Assembly: GCA_947451735.1 (NCBI GenBank)
Contig: CANGAY010000073.1
Coordinates: 1 to 5,318 of the forward strand
Origin: Actinomycetota bacterium
GTDB lineage: Bacteria > Actinomycetota > Thermoleophilia > Miltoncostaeales > Miltoncostaeaceae
Direction of reading: 5' to 3'
Length of the DNA stretch: 5,318 nucleotides
Shown here: positions 1 through 5,318 of the stretch, piece by piece
Position numbering within the stretch: position 1 is the first letter of the stretch
Layout of the letters: every line of letters starts with the position of its first letter
The notes under the pieces: model-generated
Databases searched by the model: none
The model's input: only the letters and a program-made list of their open reading frames with translations
Told to the model about the DNA's origin: nothing
Position numbers and translations under genes: made by a program

Positions 1-671
1 ACCACGGCCACCTTGCAGCCGTCGCCCTGCGCGATGCGGCCCTCCACCAGCGGCACGGTCACGTCGCCGCGGGTCACCTTCACGGTCTTCTCGGTGCCAT
101 CGGCCGTGCGGACGCCGAGGATCACGTCGGTGCCCGGCTTGCCCGCGATGGCCAGCACGCTCTTCTCGGGGCCACGCTTCGACACGGGGATGCCACCCAC
201 CGAGGTGATGACGTCACCCTTCACCAGGCCGGCCGTGGCGGCGGGACTGTCGGCGAACACCTCGGTGATGCCGATGCCGTCCGTGCGCCGCTTCACCCGG
301 ATGCCGATACCCGTGTAGCGCCCCTCCGACGCCCGCATGAGCTCGCGGTACTGGTCGGGTGTGAGGTACTGCGTCCAGCGGTTGCCCAGCGATGCGGCGG
401 CGGCAGCGGCGGCAACGCGCTCCAACTCGGGGCGGTCAATGGGCCCGCGGTAGCGGTCGGCAAGGATGTTGATGACCTGATCGGGCAGGGATCCCATGGA
501 TCCCCCCACCAGCACGTCGCGCACCGGAGCCGGCAGCTGGTCGAGCCCCGACTGCCGCGGGTGCCCGCCCACGATGATGCCCGCCACGAAGATGACCAGC
601 GCGGCGACGGCGCCGGTGATCCAGTAGGCGAGCCGCCGCGACGTGGAGGGTTCCCCTGACACGAGGGGCAT
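1..671 (-). CDS. S41-family C-terminal processing peptidase, N-terminal part (3' end outside window)
   Basis: CtpA/CtpB-type proteases cut exported proteins at or near their C-termini using a Ser/Lys dyad. Only the first 223 residues are visible; the catalytic core lies beyond coordinate 1, so activity cannot be judged. A basic SRR (11-13) precedes one hydrophobic segment (about 14-35, WITGAVAALVIFVAGIIVGG), predicting an anchor with the rest outside the membrane. The linker segment YRGPIDRPELERV leads to an all-Ala stretch (87-93) and RWTQYLTPDQYRELM, the usual S41 region before the PDZ domain. The PDZ domain spans about 116-200: carboxylate-binding loop GRYTGIGI (117-124), ITEVFADSPAATAGLVKGDVI (135-155) and KTVKVTRGDV (195-204). 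The ATG at 671 is given. A GTG at 662 has TAGGA eight bases upstream and may be the true start, three residues shorter. The frame is closed upstream by the ftsX TGA, 33 bases away. ftsEX-ctp adjacency is known in Gram-positive bacteria. Confidence 0.93.
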   Translation of the reverse strand, partial: MPLVSGEPSTSRRLAYWITGAVAALVIFVAGIIVGGHPRQSGLDQLPAPVRDVLVGGSMGSLPDQVINILADRYRGPIDRPELERVAAAAAAASLGNRWTQYLTPDQYRELMRASEGRYTGIGIRVKRRTDGIGITEVFADSPAATAGLVKGDVITSVGGIPVSKRGPEKSVLAIAGKPGTDVILGVRTADGTEKTVKVTRGDVTVPLVEGRIAQGDGCKVAV

Positions 672-675
672 CCTA
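671..675 (-). promoter_or_regulatory. Possible Shine-Dalgarno for the S41 protease, favouring a GTG start
   Basis: TAGGA overlaps the A of the ATG at 671 and is eight bases before an in-frame GTG (662-660). No purine-rich site is placed correctly for the ATG itself. The site sits immediately after the hairpin at 699-676. The match to the anti-Shine-Dalgarno is only four bases, so this is suggestive. Confidence 0.4.
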
Positions 676-699
676 GGCCCGGCCGATGGCGACCGGGCC
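676..699 (-). other. GC-only hairpin in the ftsX-S41 gap
   Basis: A perfect 7-bp inverted repeat GGCCCGG / CCGGGCC with a 10-base loop fills most of the 33-base gap. G-U pairs could extend it by one on each side. It is followed by TAGGATG, not a T-tract, so it is not a classical terminator. It abuts the probable ribosome binding site of the next gene and could limit its translation or protect the ftsEX message 3' end. Confidence 0.5.
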
Positions 700-704
700 C
701 CGGA

Positions 705-1607
705 TCAGATTCGCAGGAACCTGCGGAGGGTGATACCGCTGCCCACGGCGCCGAGCACCGCGCCGGCGCCGACGAGCACCAGCGTCAGCAGCGGGAACCC
801 GATGGTGGTCGCGGTGGAGCCCGTCTTGGTGAGCGCCGTGTCGGCGCCCGATGCCCAGGCATCCACCACACCCACCTTGATTCCCCACAGCATGGCCACG
901 GCCACCACGGCGCCCGCGAGGCCGCAGATGACGCCCTCGATCATGAATGGCCACCTGATGAACCAGTTGGTGGCACCCACGAGGCGCATCACCTCCACCT
1001 CACGCCGTCGGGCGAAGATGGAGAGCCTGATGGTGTTGCCGATGAGCAGGATGGCGGCCACCAGCAGGATGCCGATGAGCGCGAACCCGGCCCACTGCAC
1101 GAACTTGGCCGCGGTGAGCAGCCTGTCGGCGGTGGTCTGCGGGTACACGATGCCCTCGGTGGGGTCGAGTGCCGGGTCGTCCTTGATGGCGGCGACCACC
1201 GCGTTGGCGTTCTCGGCCTCGGCGGGCTGCACGTTGAACTTGGCGGGCAGCGGGTTGCTCGGCAGCTGGTCGAGCACCGACGGGTCGCGCAGGCGATCGC
1301 GCATGATCTTCAGTGCGTCGTCCTTGCTCACGTATGTGAAGCCCGAGATGGTGCCGTCGGTCTTCAGCGTGTCGAGGCGGCCCTTCAGCTCGTTCACCTG
1401 GGCGATCGAGGCGTTGTCGGAGATGTAGACATCCACGTCGACCTTGGCCTTCTGGGCATCCACCGCCGATCGCACGTACATGAACGACGGGATGAAGGCG
1501 CCGAGGATGAAAACGGCGATGAGCGCCGTGACCGTGGCGGCCACCGAGATGGCGGCGTTGGCGCGGATGCTGCGGAGCGCCTCGCGGAAGAACATGCCGA
1601 TTCTCAT
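705..1607 (-). CDS. ftsX: Cell division protein FtsX
   Basis: FtsX is the membrane partner of FtsE; its outer domain binds and activates cell-wall hydrolases or their adaptors (EnvC, CwlO, PcsB or RipC in studied species). The 300 residues show the expected fold: a short cytoplasmic N-terminus with FREALRSIRAN (7-17), TM1 about 20-44, an extracytoplasmic domain about 46-167 containing the conserved NPLPAKFNV stretch (118-126), TM2 about 170-196, the coupling region ARRREVEVMRLVGATNWFIR (199-218), TM3 about 221-246 and TM4 about 268-292. The length is normal for Gram-positive FtsX. The ATG at 1607 overlaps the ftsE TGA by four bases, and a strong GGGGGAG lies five bases upstream, so the two subunits are translationally coupled. 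The stop is TGA. No second FtsX copy or truncation is seen. Confidence 0.97.
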   Translation of the reverse strand: MRIGMFFREALRSIRANAAISVAATVTALIAVFILGAFIPSFMYVRSAVDAQKAKVDVDVYISDNASIAQVNELKGRLDTLKTDGTISGFTYVSKDDALKIMRDRLRDPSVLDQLPSNPLPAKFNVQPAEAENANAVVAAIKDDPALDPTEGIVYPQTTADRLLTAAKFVQWAGFALIGILLVAAILLIGNTIRLSIFARRREVEVMRLVGATNWFIRWPFMIEGVICGLAGAVVAVAMLWGIKVGVVDAWASGADTALTKTGSTATTIGFPLLTLVLVGAGAVLGAVGSGITLRRFLRI

Positions 1608-2473
1608 GCGATCTCCCCCGTGTCGCCCGGGTCCTCGTGGTATCCGCCCTCCGCGTCACGAACGATGCGCCCCTGGTCGAGGCGGATCACGCGCATCTGC
1701 ATGCGGTCAACGGTGTGCTGGTCGTGCGTGGCCACCAGCACCGTGGTGCCGGTGCGGTTGATGCGCAGCAGCAGGTCCATGATGCCCAGCGACGTCTCGG
1801 GGTCGAGGTTGCCGGTGGGCTCGTCGGCGATGAGCAGGCGGGGCTGGTTCACCAGCGCGCGGGCGATGCTCACGCGCTGCTGCTCGCCGCCCGACATCTC
1901 GCGGGGAAGGCGGTCCTCCTTGCCCTCCAGACCCACGAGGCTCAGGATGGCCGGCACGCTGCGACGCACTTCCTGCCGCGAGTGGCCCGTCACCTGCAGG
2001 GCGTACGCCACGTTCTCGGCCGCGGTGCGGTCGGGAAGCAGGCGGAAGTCCTGGAACACGCAGCCGATGGCGCGACGGAGATACGGCACCTTGCTCCGGC
2101 GCAGTTCGCCCAGGTCGCGGCCGCCGATGATGACGCTGCCCGAGGTGGGGCGCAGTTCGCGGATGCACAGGCGGATGAACGTGGACTTGCCCGAACCCGA
2201 CGGGCCCACCAGGAACACGAACTCGCCCGTGTTGATGTTCACCGACACGCCGTCCAGGCCGCGGTGCTCACCGTCGTACTTCTTGATGACCCCCTGGAAC
2301 TGCACCAGGGGTCCGTTGCCGGGGCGGAAGATGTCGCCCTTCCGGCGCCTGGCCGGCTGGGGCGGCGGCGCCAGCACCATCGCGTCCATGGAGTGGTCCT
2401 CAGGGACCTCCACGAGCGTGAATGCGGGCTTCTCTTGTTCGATTCGTGCCATTGGCGGCGCTTTCCACTCCAT
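1604..2473 (-). CDS. ftsE: Cell division ATP-binding protein FtsE, with N-terminal extension
   Basis: FtsE is the cytoplasmic ATPase of the FtsEX complex, which in studied bacteria couples division or elongation to peptidoglycan hydrolase activation. All ABC motifs are present in the 289-residue frame: Walker A GPSGSGKST (90-98), Q-loop VFQDFRLLPDRT (139-150), signature MSGGEQQR (193-200, Met for the usual Leu), Walker B LLIADEPT (213-220), D-loop GNLD (221-224) and H-switch His250 (ATHD). The FRLLPDRTAAENVAYAL segment is FtsE-like. Usual FtsE proteins are about 220-230 residues and begin near LVQFQGV, here residues 56-62; about 55 extra residues precede this, rich in Pro and with a basic ARRRKGD patch. 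The frame is closed upstream by TAA at 2491-2489. The longest ATG start (2473) is given. Met8 (2452; GGAAAG eight bases upstream, then ARIEQEK) is an equally good or better start. It overlaps ftsX by ATGA. Confidence 0.95.
   Translation of the reverse strand: MEWKAPPMARIEQEKPAFTLVEVPEDHSMDAMVLAPPPQPARRRKGDIFRPGNGPLVQFQGVIKKYDGEHRGLDGVSVNINTGEFVFLVGPSGSGKSTFIRLCIRELRPTSGSVIIGGRDLGELRRSKVPYLRRAIGCVFQDFRLLPDRTAAENVAYALQVTGHSRQEVRRSVPAILSLVGLEGKEDRLPREMSGGEQQRVSIARALVNQPRLLIADEPTGNLDPETSLGIMDLLLRINRTGTTVLVATHDQHTVDRMQMRVIRLDQGRIVRDAEGGYHEDPGDTGEIA
1613..1619 (-). promoter_or_regulatory. Strong Shine-Dalgarno for ftsX
   Basis: GGGGGAG lies inside the last codons of ftsE (GGG GAG ATC GCA TGA), five bases before the ftsX ATG. 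With the ATGA overlap it lets ftsX start efficiently as ftsE translation ends, fitting subunits made in fixed ratio. Confidence 0.8.
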
Positions 2474-2598
2474 CGGGATATGGATCCGTTACGGCCCCGG
2501 GTTTCGCCACGGCACGCCATGCCCCTGCCAAGCCTGCAACGGGCCGCAATGAGTAGTCGCGCGATGTGATGGAACCGTGTCCCCGGTTCCGGCGGGAC
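2474..2598 (-). other. 125-base prfB-ftsE intergenic region
   Basis: This is the longest non-coding stretch in the window. It contains the hairpin at 2590-2571, then a roughly 97-base leader. It is the only visible place where ftsEX could have its own promoter. I found TTGCAG and TTGGCA, but no matching -10 hexamer at 16-18 bases, so no promoter is called. Confidence 0.5.
2571..2590 (-). other. Hairpin just downstream of prfB, without T-tract
   Basis: On the transcribed strand GGAACCG, a 6-base loop GGGACA, and CGGTTCC form a perfect 7-bp stem starting eight bases after the prfB TAG. The next bases are ATCACATCGC, so the U-run of an intrinsic terminator is missing. It may be a weak or factor-assisted terminator, an attenuator, or a 3'-end stabiliser separating secA-prfB from ftsEX. 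Confidence 0.55.
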
Positions 2599-3768
2599 CT
2601 AGTCCTCGCCCACCACCGCAAGACCCTTGGCGCGGCGCTCCAGTTCGGCCCGCATGAACGGGTCCAGGGCGCCATCGAAAACGGCCTGCGTGTTGCCGGT
2701 TTCGTGGCCGGTCCGCAGGTCCTTCACCATCGAGTACGGGTGAATGACGTACGAGCGGATCTGGCTGCCGAACCCGATGGTCATGCTCTCGCCGCGCTCG
2801 CGGGCCGCCTCCTCCTCGCGACGCTGCAGTTCCAACTCCACAAGCCGCGATCGCAGCATGTTCATGGCGGTGGCGCGGTTCTGCGTCTGGCTGCGCTCGT
2901 TCTGGCACTGCACCACCACGCCGGTGGGCAGATGCGTGATGCGCACCGCCGAGTCGGTCTTGTTCACGTGCTGACCGCCGGCGCCCGATGCGCGGTAGGT
3001 GTCGACGCGCAGATCCTTGTCCTCGATCTCCACCTCGGCCTCGTCGGTGACCAGCGGGGCCACCTGCACGGCGGCGAATGAGGTCTGGCGACGATTGGCC
3101 GAGTCGAACGGCGACAGGCGCACCAGGCGGTGCACGCCGCGCTCGGCCGACATGAGTCCGTAGGCGTTGGTGCCCGACAGCGTGAAGGTGGCGCTCTTGA
3201 TGCCGGCCTCCTGGCCGTCCAGGCGGTCCTGCACCGTGGCGGTCATGCCGCGGGTCTCGGCCCATCGCAGGTACATGCGAAGCAGCATCTCGGCCCAGTC
3301 CTGGGCGTCGGTGCCGCCCTCACCCGACTGGATGGTGACCACCGCGTCGCCGGCGTCGTGCTCGCCGCCGAACAGGCGCGACTCCTCCAGCACGAAAAGG
3401 CGGTCCTCGGCGCGCTGCATGCCGTCAACGATCTCGGCCACGAACTCGGGCGTGAGGCTGCCCGCGCGCTCCTCCTCGCGCGCCATGGCCGCCAGTTCGG
3501 CCAGGTCGCCCACCTCGGTCTCAAGCGCGCTGTAGCCGTCGAGGCGGCCGGTGAGGCGTGCGTGCTCGGCCGACACCTTTGCCGCACGCGACTGGTCGTC
3601 CCAGAAGTCGCCCGCGCCCATCTCCTGCTCCAGTTCGGCCACGCGGGCCGACACGGCCTGCGGGTCGAGGTACTCACCCAGCAGGGTCACGCGCTCGGCA
3701 CGGCGTGCCGCCTGCTGCGCAAGCGCGTCCGGGTCGGCGCCGGGCGCCTGTCGCTGCTCCTCTGCCAT
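2599..3768 (-). CDS. prfB: Peptide chain release factor 2 (RF2)
   Basis: RF2 recognises UAA and UGA in the ribosomal A site and triggers peptide release. The 389 residues cover the full family length. An N-terminal helical domain (about 1-115) comes first. The codon-recognition domain carries the RF2-specific SPF tripeptide at 219-221 (RLSPFDSANRRQTSF), which separates it from RF1 (PxT). The catalytic loop SGAGGQHVNKT has GGQ at 264-266. Residue 260, equivalent to E. coli RF2 position 246, is Ala, the usual residue outside E. coli K-12. The ATG at 3768 lies three bases after the secA stop. No Shine-Dalgarno precedes it (upstream is GGCGCCTGACCG), so translation is probably coupled to secA. 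No internal stop is present: at the position of the E. coli +1 frameshift (YLD, residues 33-35) the gene reads straight through. The stop is TAG, which RF2 does not read. A hairpin follows eight bases after the stop. Confidence 0.98.
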   Translation of the reverse strand: MAEEQRQAPGADPDALAQQAARRAERVTLLGEYLDPQAVSARVAELEQEMGAGDFWDDQSRAAKVSAEHARLTGRLDGYSALETEVGDLAELAAMAREEERAGSLTPEFVAEIVDGMQRAEDRLFVLEESRLFGGEHDAGDAVVTIQSGEGGTDAQDWAEMLLRMYLRWAETRGMTATVQDRLDGQEAGIKSATFTLSGTNAYGLMSAERGVHRLVRLSPFDSANRRQTSFAAVQVAPLVTDEAEVEIEDKDLRVDTYRASGAGGQHVNKTDSAVRITHLPTGVVVQCQNERSQTQNRATAMNMLRSRLVELELQRREEEAARERGESMTIGFGSQIRSYVIHPYSMVKDLRTGHETGNTQAVFDGALDPFMRAELERRAKGLAVVGED

Positions 3769-3771
3769 CGG

Positions 3772-5318
3772 TCAGGCGCCCGCGGCGCCGCAGCACTTCT
3801 TGTACTTCTTGCCCGACCCGCAGGGGCACGGGTCGTTGCGCCCGATGCGGTCCTCGTCGGCGATGACCACCGTCTCCACCACACCCGGCAGCGGCGCCTC
3901 CACGGCATCCTCCACGGCGTAGTGATCGGGCTCGGTGGCCTCGAAGGCCACCTCGTCGGGCGACTCGATCACGCCATCGGCGAGGCCCGCGAAGCCCTGC
4001 ACGGGGTCGTCCTGCGAGGTGTAGGTGACGGAGTCCAGCTGCTGGGCCTCCACCGGCTCCGGCGGCGCCTCCAACTCGACGTGGAACATGTACCGCACGA
4101 ACTCGCGGGTGACGTTCTCCATCATCTCGTCGAACATGGTGTGGCCCTCCACCCGGTACTCCGAGAGCGGGTCCTTCTGGGCCAAGCCGCGCAGGTGGAT
4201 GCCCTCGCGCAGGTAGTCCATGTTCAGCAGGTGCTCGCGCCAGTCGACGTCGATGAGCTGCAGCAGCACCCAGCGCTCCAGATCGCGGACCATCTCGGGG
4301 CCCAGTTCCTGCTCGCGCTTGTCGTACTGGTCCATGGCGTCGTCCTCGAGGCGGTCGAGGAGCTCCTCGCGCGTGAGGCCGTCATGGCGGATGTCGTCGG
4401 GCCCGAACGAGATGGGGAACAACTGGCCCACCTCCATGAAGAGGCCCTCCAGGTCCCAGTCGGCCGGGGCCTGATCGGAGTCCTCGTAGCGGTCCACGGT
4501 CTCCACGAGGGTCTCGGCGATCCAGTCGCGGGCGCTCTCGCTGAGGTCCTCGCCCTCCAGCACCTGACGGCGCTCGGCGTACACCACCTCGCGCTGTTTG
4601 TTCAGCACGTCGTCGTACTCCAGCACCCGCTTGCGGATGTTGAAGTTGTATTCCTCCACCTTCTTCTGCGCGCCCTCCACCGTCTTGGTGAGCATCTTCG
4701 AGTCGAGCGGCAGGTCGTCGCCGGGCCCCAGACGGTCGAGGATCTTGTACATCCGGTCGCCCGAGAAGATGCGGATGAGGTCGTCCTCGGCCGACAGGAA
4801 GAACTTGGTGCGCCCGGGGTCGCCCTGACGGCCCGAACGGCCGCGCAACTGGTTGTCGATGCGGCGGCTCTCGTGGCGCTCGGTGCCCACCACGTACAGG
4901 CCGCCCAGATCCTCCACCCCATCGCCCAGCTTGATGTCCACGCCACGGCCGGCCATGTTGGTGGCGATGGTCACCGCGCCCTTCTGACCCGCGCGGGCGA
5001 TGACCTCGGCCTCCTGCTCGTGCTGCTTGGCGTTCAGCACGCTGTGCTCGATGCCGCGGCGCTGCAGCATGCCGGAGAGCATCTCCGACACCTCGACGCT
5101 CACGGTGCCCACCAGCACCGGCTGGCCCTTCTCGTTGGCCTCGGCGATGTCCTCCACCACAGCCCGGAACTTGGCGTCCTTGGTCTTGAAGATGAGGTCG
5201 TTCTGGTCGTCACGCACCACGGGACGGTGCGTGGGAATGGTGACCACGTCGGTCTCGTAGATCTTGTTGAACTCGTTGGCCTCGGTGGCGGCCGTACCCG
5301 TCATGCCCGAAAGCTTCT
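3772..5318 (-). CDS. secA: Preprotein translocase ATPase SecA, C-terminal part (5' end outside window)
   Basis: SecA is the cytoplasmic ATPase motor that pushes unfolded preproteins through the SecYEG channel. The gene enters at the high-coordinate edge; 514 residues and a TGA stop are visible, about the last 55 percent of a typical SecA. Counting from the Met of the MTGTA motif (5304) as 1: the second nucleotide-binding fold runs about 20-190, with VLVGTVSVE (63-71), motif V TNMAGRGVDI (115-124) and motif VI QLRGRSGRQGDPG (152-164) with its arginine finger. The helical scaffold and wing regions follow (EYNFNIRKRVLEYDDVLNKQ, 218-237; DWREHLLNMDYLREGIHLRG, 354-373). An acidic linker (about 412-486) leads to the zinc finger RNDPCPCGSGKKYKKCCG (489-506), a CxCx8CC site that in the family binds SecB and/or lipid. 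Motif V has Val where GTDI is usual. The Met at 5304 is internal, not a start. prfB follows three bases after the stop, in the same frame. Confidence 0.98.
   Translation of the reverse strand, partial: KLSGMTGTAATEANEFNKIYETDVVTIPTHRPVVRDDQNDLIFKTKDAKFRAVVEDIAEANEKGQPVLVGTVSVEVSEMLSGMLQRRGIEHSVLNAKQHEQEAEVIARAGQKGAVTIATNMAGRGVDIKLGDGVEDLGGLYVVGTERHESRRIDNQLRGRSGRQGDPGRTKFFLSAEDDLIRIFSGDRMYKILDRLGPGDDLPLDSKMLTKTVEGAQKKVEEYNFNIRKRVLEYDDVLNKQREVVYAERRQVLEGEDLSESARDWIAETLVETVDRYEDSDQAPADWDLEGLFMEVGQLFPISFGPDDIRHDGLTREELLDRLEDDAMDQYDKREQELGPEMVRDLERWVLLQLIDVDWREHLLNMDYLREGIHLRGLAQKDPLSEYRVEGHTMFDEMMENVTREFVRYMFHVELEAPPEPVEAQQLDSVTYTSQDDPVQGFAGLADGVIESPDEVAFEATEPDHYAVEDAVEAPLPGVVETVVIADEDRIGRNDPCPCGSGKKYKKCCGAAGA
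3775..3789 (-). other. Short GC hairpin at the very end of secA
   Basis: GGCGCC, three bases, GGCGCC sit directly against the secA TGA. GGCGCC is its own complement, so the two copies can pair (6-bp stem, 3-base loop). The element encodes the C-terminal Ala/Gly residues and occupies the place where a prfB Shine-Dalgarno would be. A ribosome terminating on secA would melt it, which fits translational coupling, but it may be chance in GC-rich DNA. Confidence 0.35.

Noticed and set aside
393..413. Run of seven Ala codons in the S41 gene, considered as a repeat or slippage tract
   Set aside because: The codons are mixed (GCC, GCT, GCA, GCG types), so it is not a simple DNA repeat, and it falls in a helix preceding the PDZ domain where Ala is tolerated.
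488..504. Perfect 7-bp inverted repeat with a 3-base loop (two GGATCC palindromes) inside the S41 gene
   Set aside because: It encodes the GGSMGSL linker residues; repeated Gly-Ser codons explain it without a regulatory role.
643..1428. 261-codon plus-strand frame antisense to ftsX
   Set aside because: Composition (Ser/Thr/Pro/Ala/Met) is that of a codon shadow, and it covers the middle of an intact FtsX.
1620..2569. Two overlapping 310-codon plus-strand open frames antisense to ftsE
   Set aside because: They lie wholly opposite a complete FtsE with all ABC motifs, have low-complexity Arg/Ser or His/Ala/Val compositions, and match no family I know. Long antisense frames are expected in high-GC coding DNA.
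2474..2598. Promoter for ftsEX in the intergenic gap
   Set aside because: -35-like TTGCAG and TTGGCA occur, but no acceptable -10 box lies at normal spacing; not callable by eye.
2400..2675. 91-codon minus-strand frame spanning the prfB-ftsE gap, considered as a small gene
   Set aside because: It begins inside prfB and ends inside ftsE, is Arg/Trp/Ala-rich like other shadows, and no Shine-Dalgarno was evident.
2489..3265. 258-codon minus-strand frame overlapping prfB and the prfB-ftsE gap
   Set aside because: It is an Arg/Gly/His-rich shadow in another frame of prfB that runs on into the gap by chance; no domain or start signal.
1..5318. A mobile element, CRISPR array, tRNA/rRNA or novel defence system
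   Set aside because: No direct-repeat arrays, transposase, integrase or RNA gene signature is present; nearly every base is explained by five housekeeping genes with uniform codon use.

Overview
The window is a compact, high-GC (roughly two-thirds G+C, strongly G/C third codon positions) bacterial chromosome segment. All five recognisable genes lie on the minus strand and read from high to low coordinates. In transcription order they are secA (3' part only), prfB, ftsE, ftsX and an S41-family C-terminal processing protease (5' part only). The codon usage, the SecA sequence style (motif VI followed by a short wing segment and a CxCx8CC zinc finger) and the gene order suggest an actinobacterial-type, Gram-positive lineage. 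Thermoleophilia-like Actinobacteriota is my best guess. This is inference from memory of family sequences, not a database result.

Layout: 5318-3772 holds the C-terminal 514 residues of SecA, from just before the MTGTA motif to the zinc-binding tail. prfB (3768-2599) follows after one codon-sized gap and in the same reading frame. A 125-base gap (2598-2474) holds a clear 7-bp hairpin just after prfB. ftsE (2473-1604) and ftsX (1607-705) overlap by four bases (ATGA). A 33-base gap with a GC-only hairpin separates ftsX from the S41 protease gene (671 or 662 down to the window edge).

Functionally this is a housekeeping cluster: the protein-export motor, the UAA/UGA release factor, the FtsEX division and cell-wall-hydrolase switch, and a membrane-anchored periplasmic/extracellular PDZ protease. 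FtsE and FtsX form one complex. The S41 protease would act on the same outer face of the membrane as the FtsX ectodomain. The secA-prfB and ftsE-ftsX-ctp neighbourhoods are known from several Gram-positive groups.

I see no mobile element, CRISPR array, RNA gene or clearly novel system. The points worth a second look are regulatory: the secA/prfB junction (in-frame UGA followed by C, no Shine-Dalgarno), a prfB reading frame with no programmed frameshift, hairpins in both intergenic gaps, and an N-terminal extension on FtsE.
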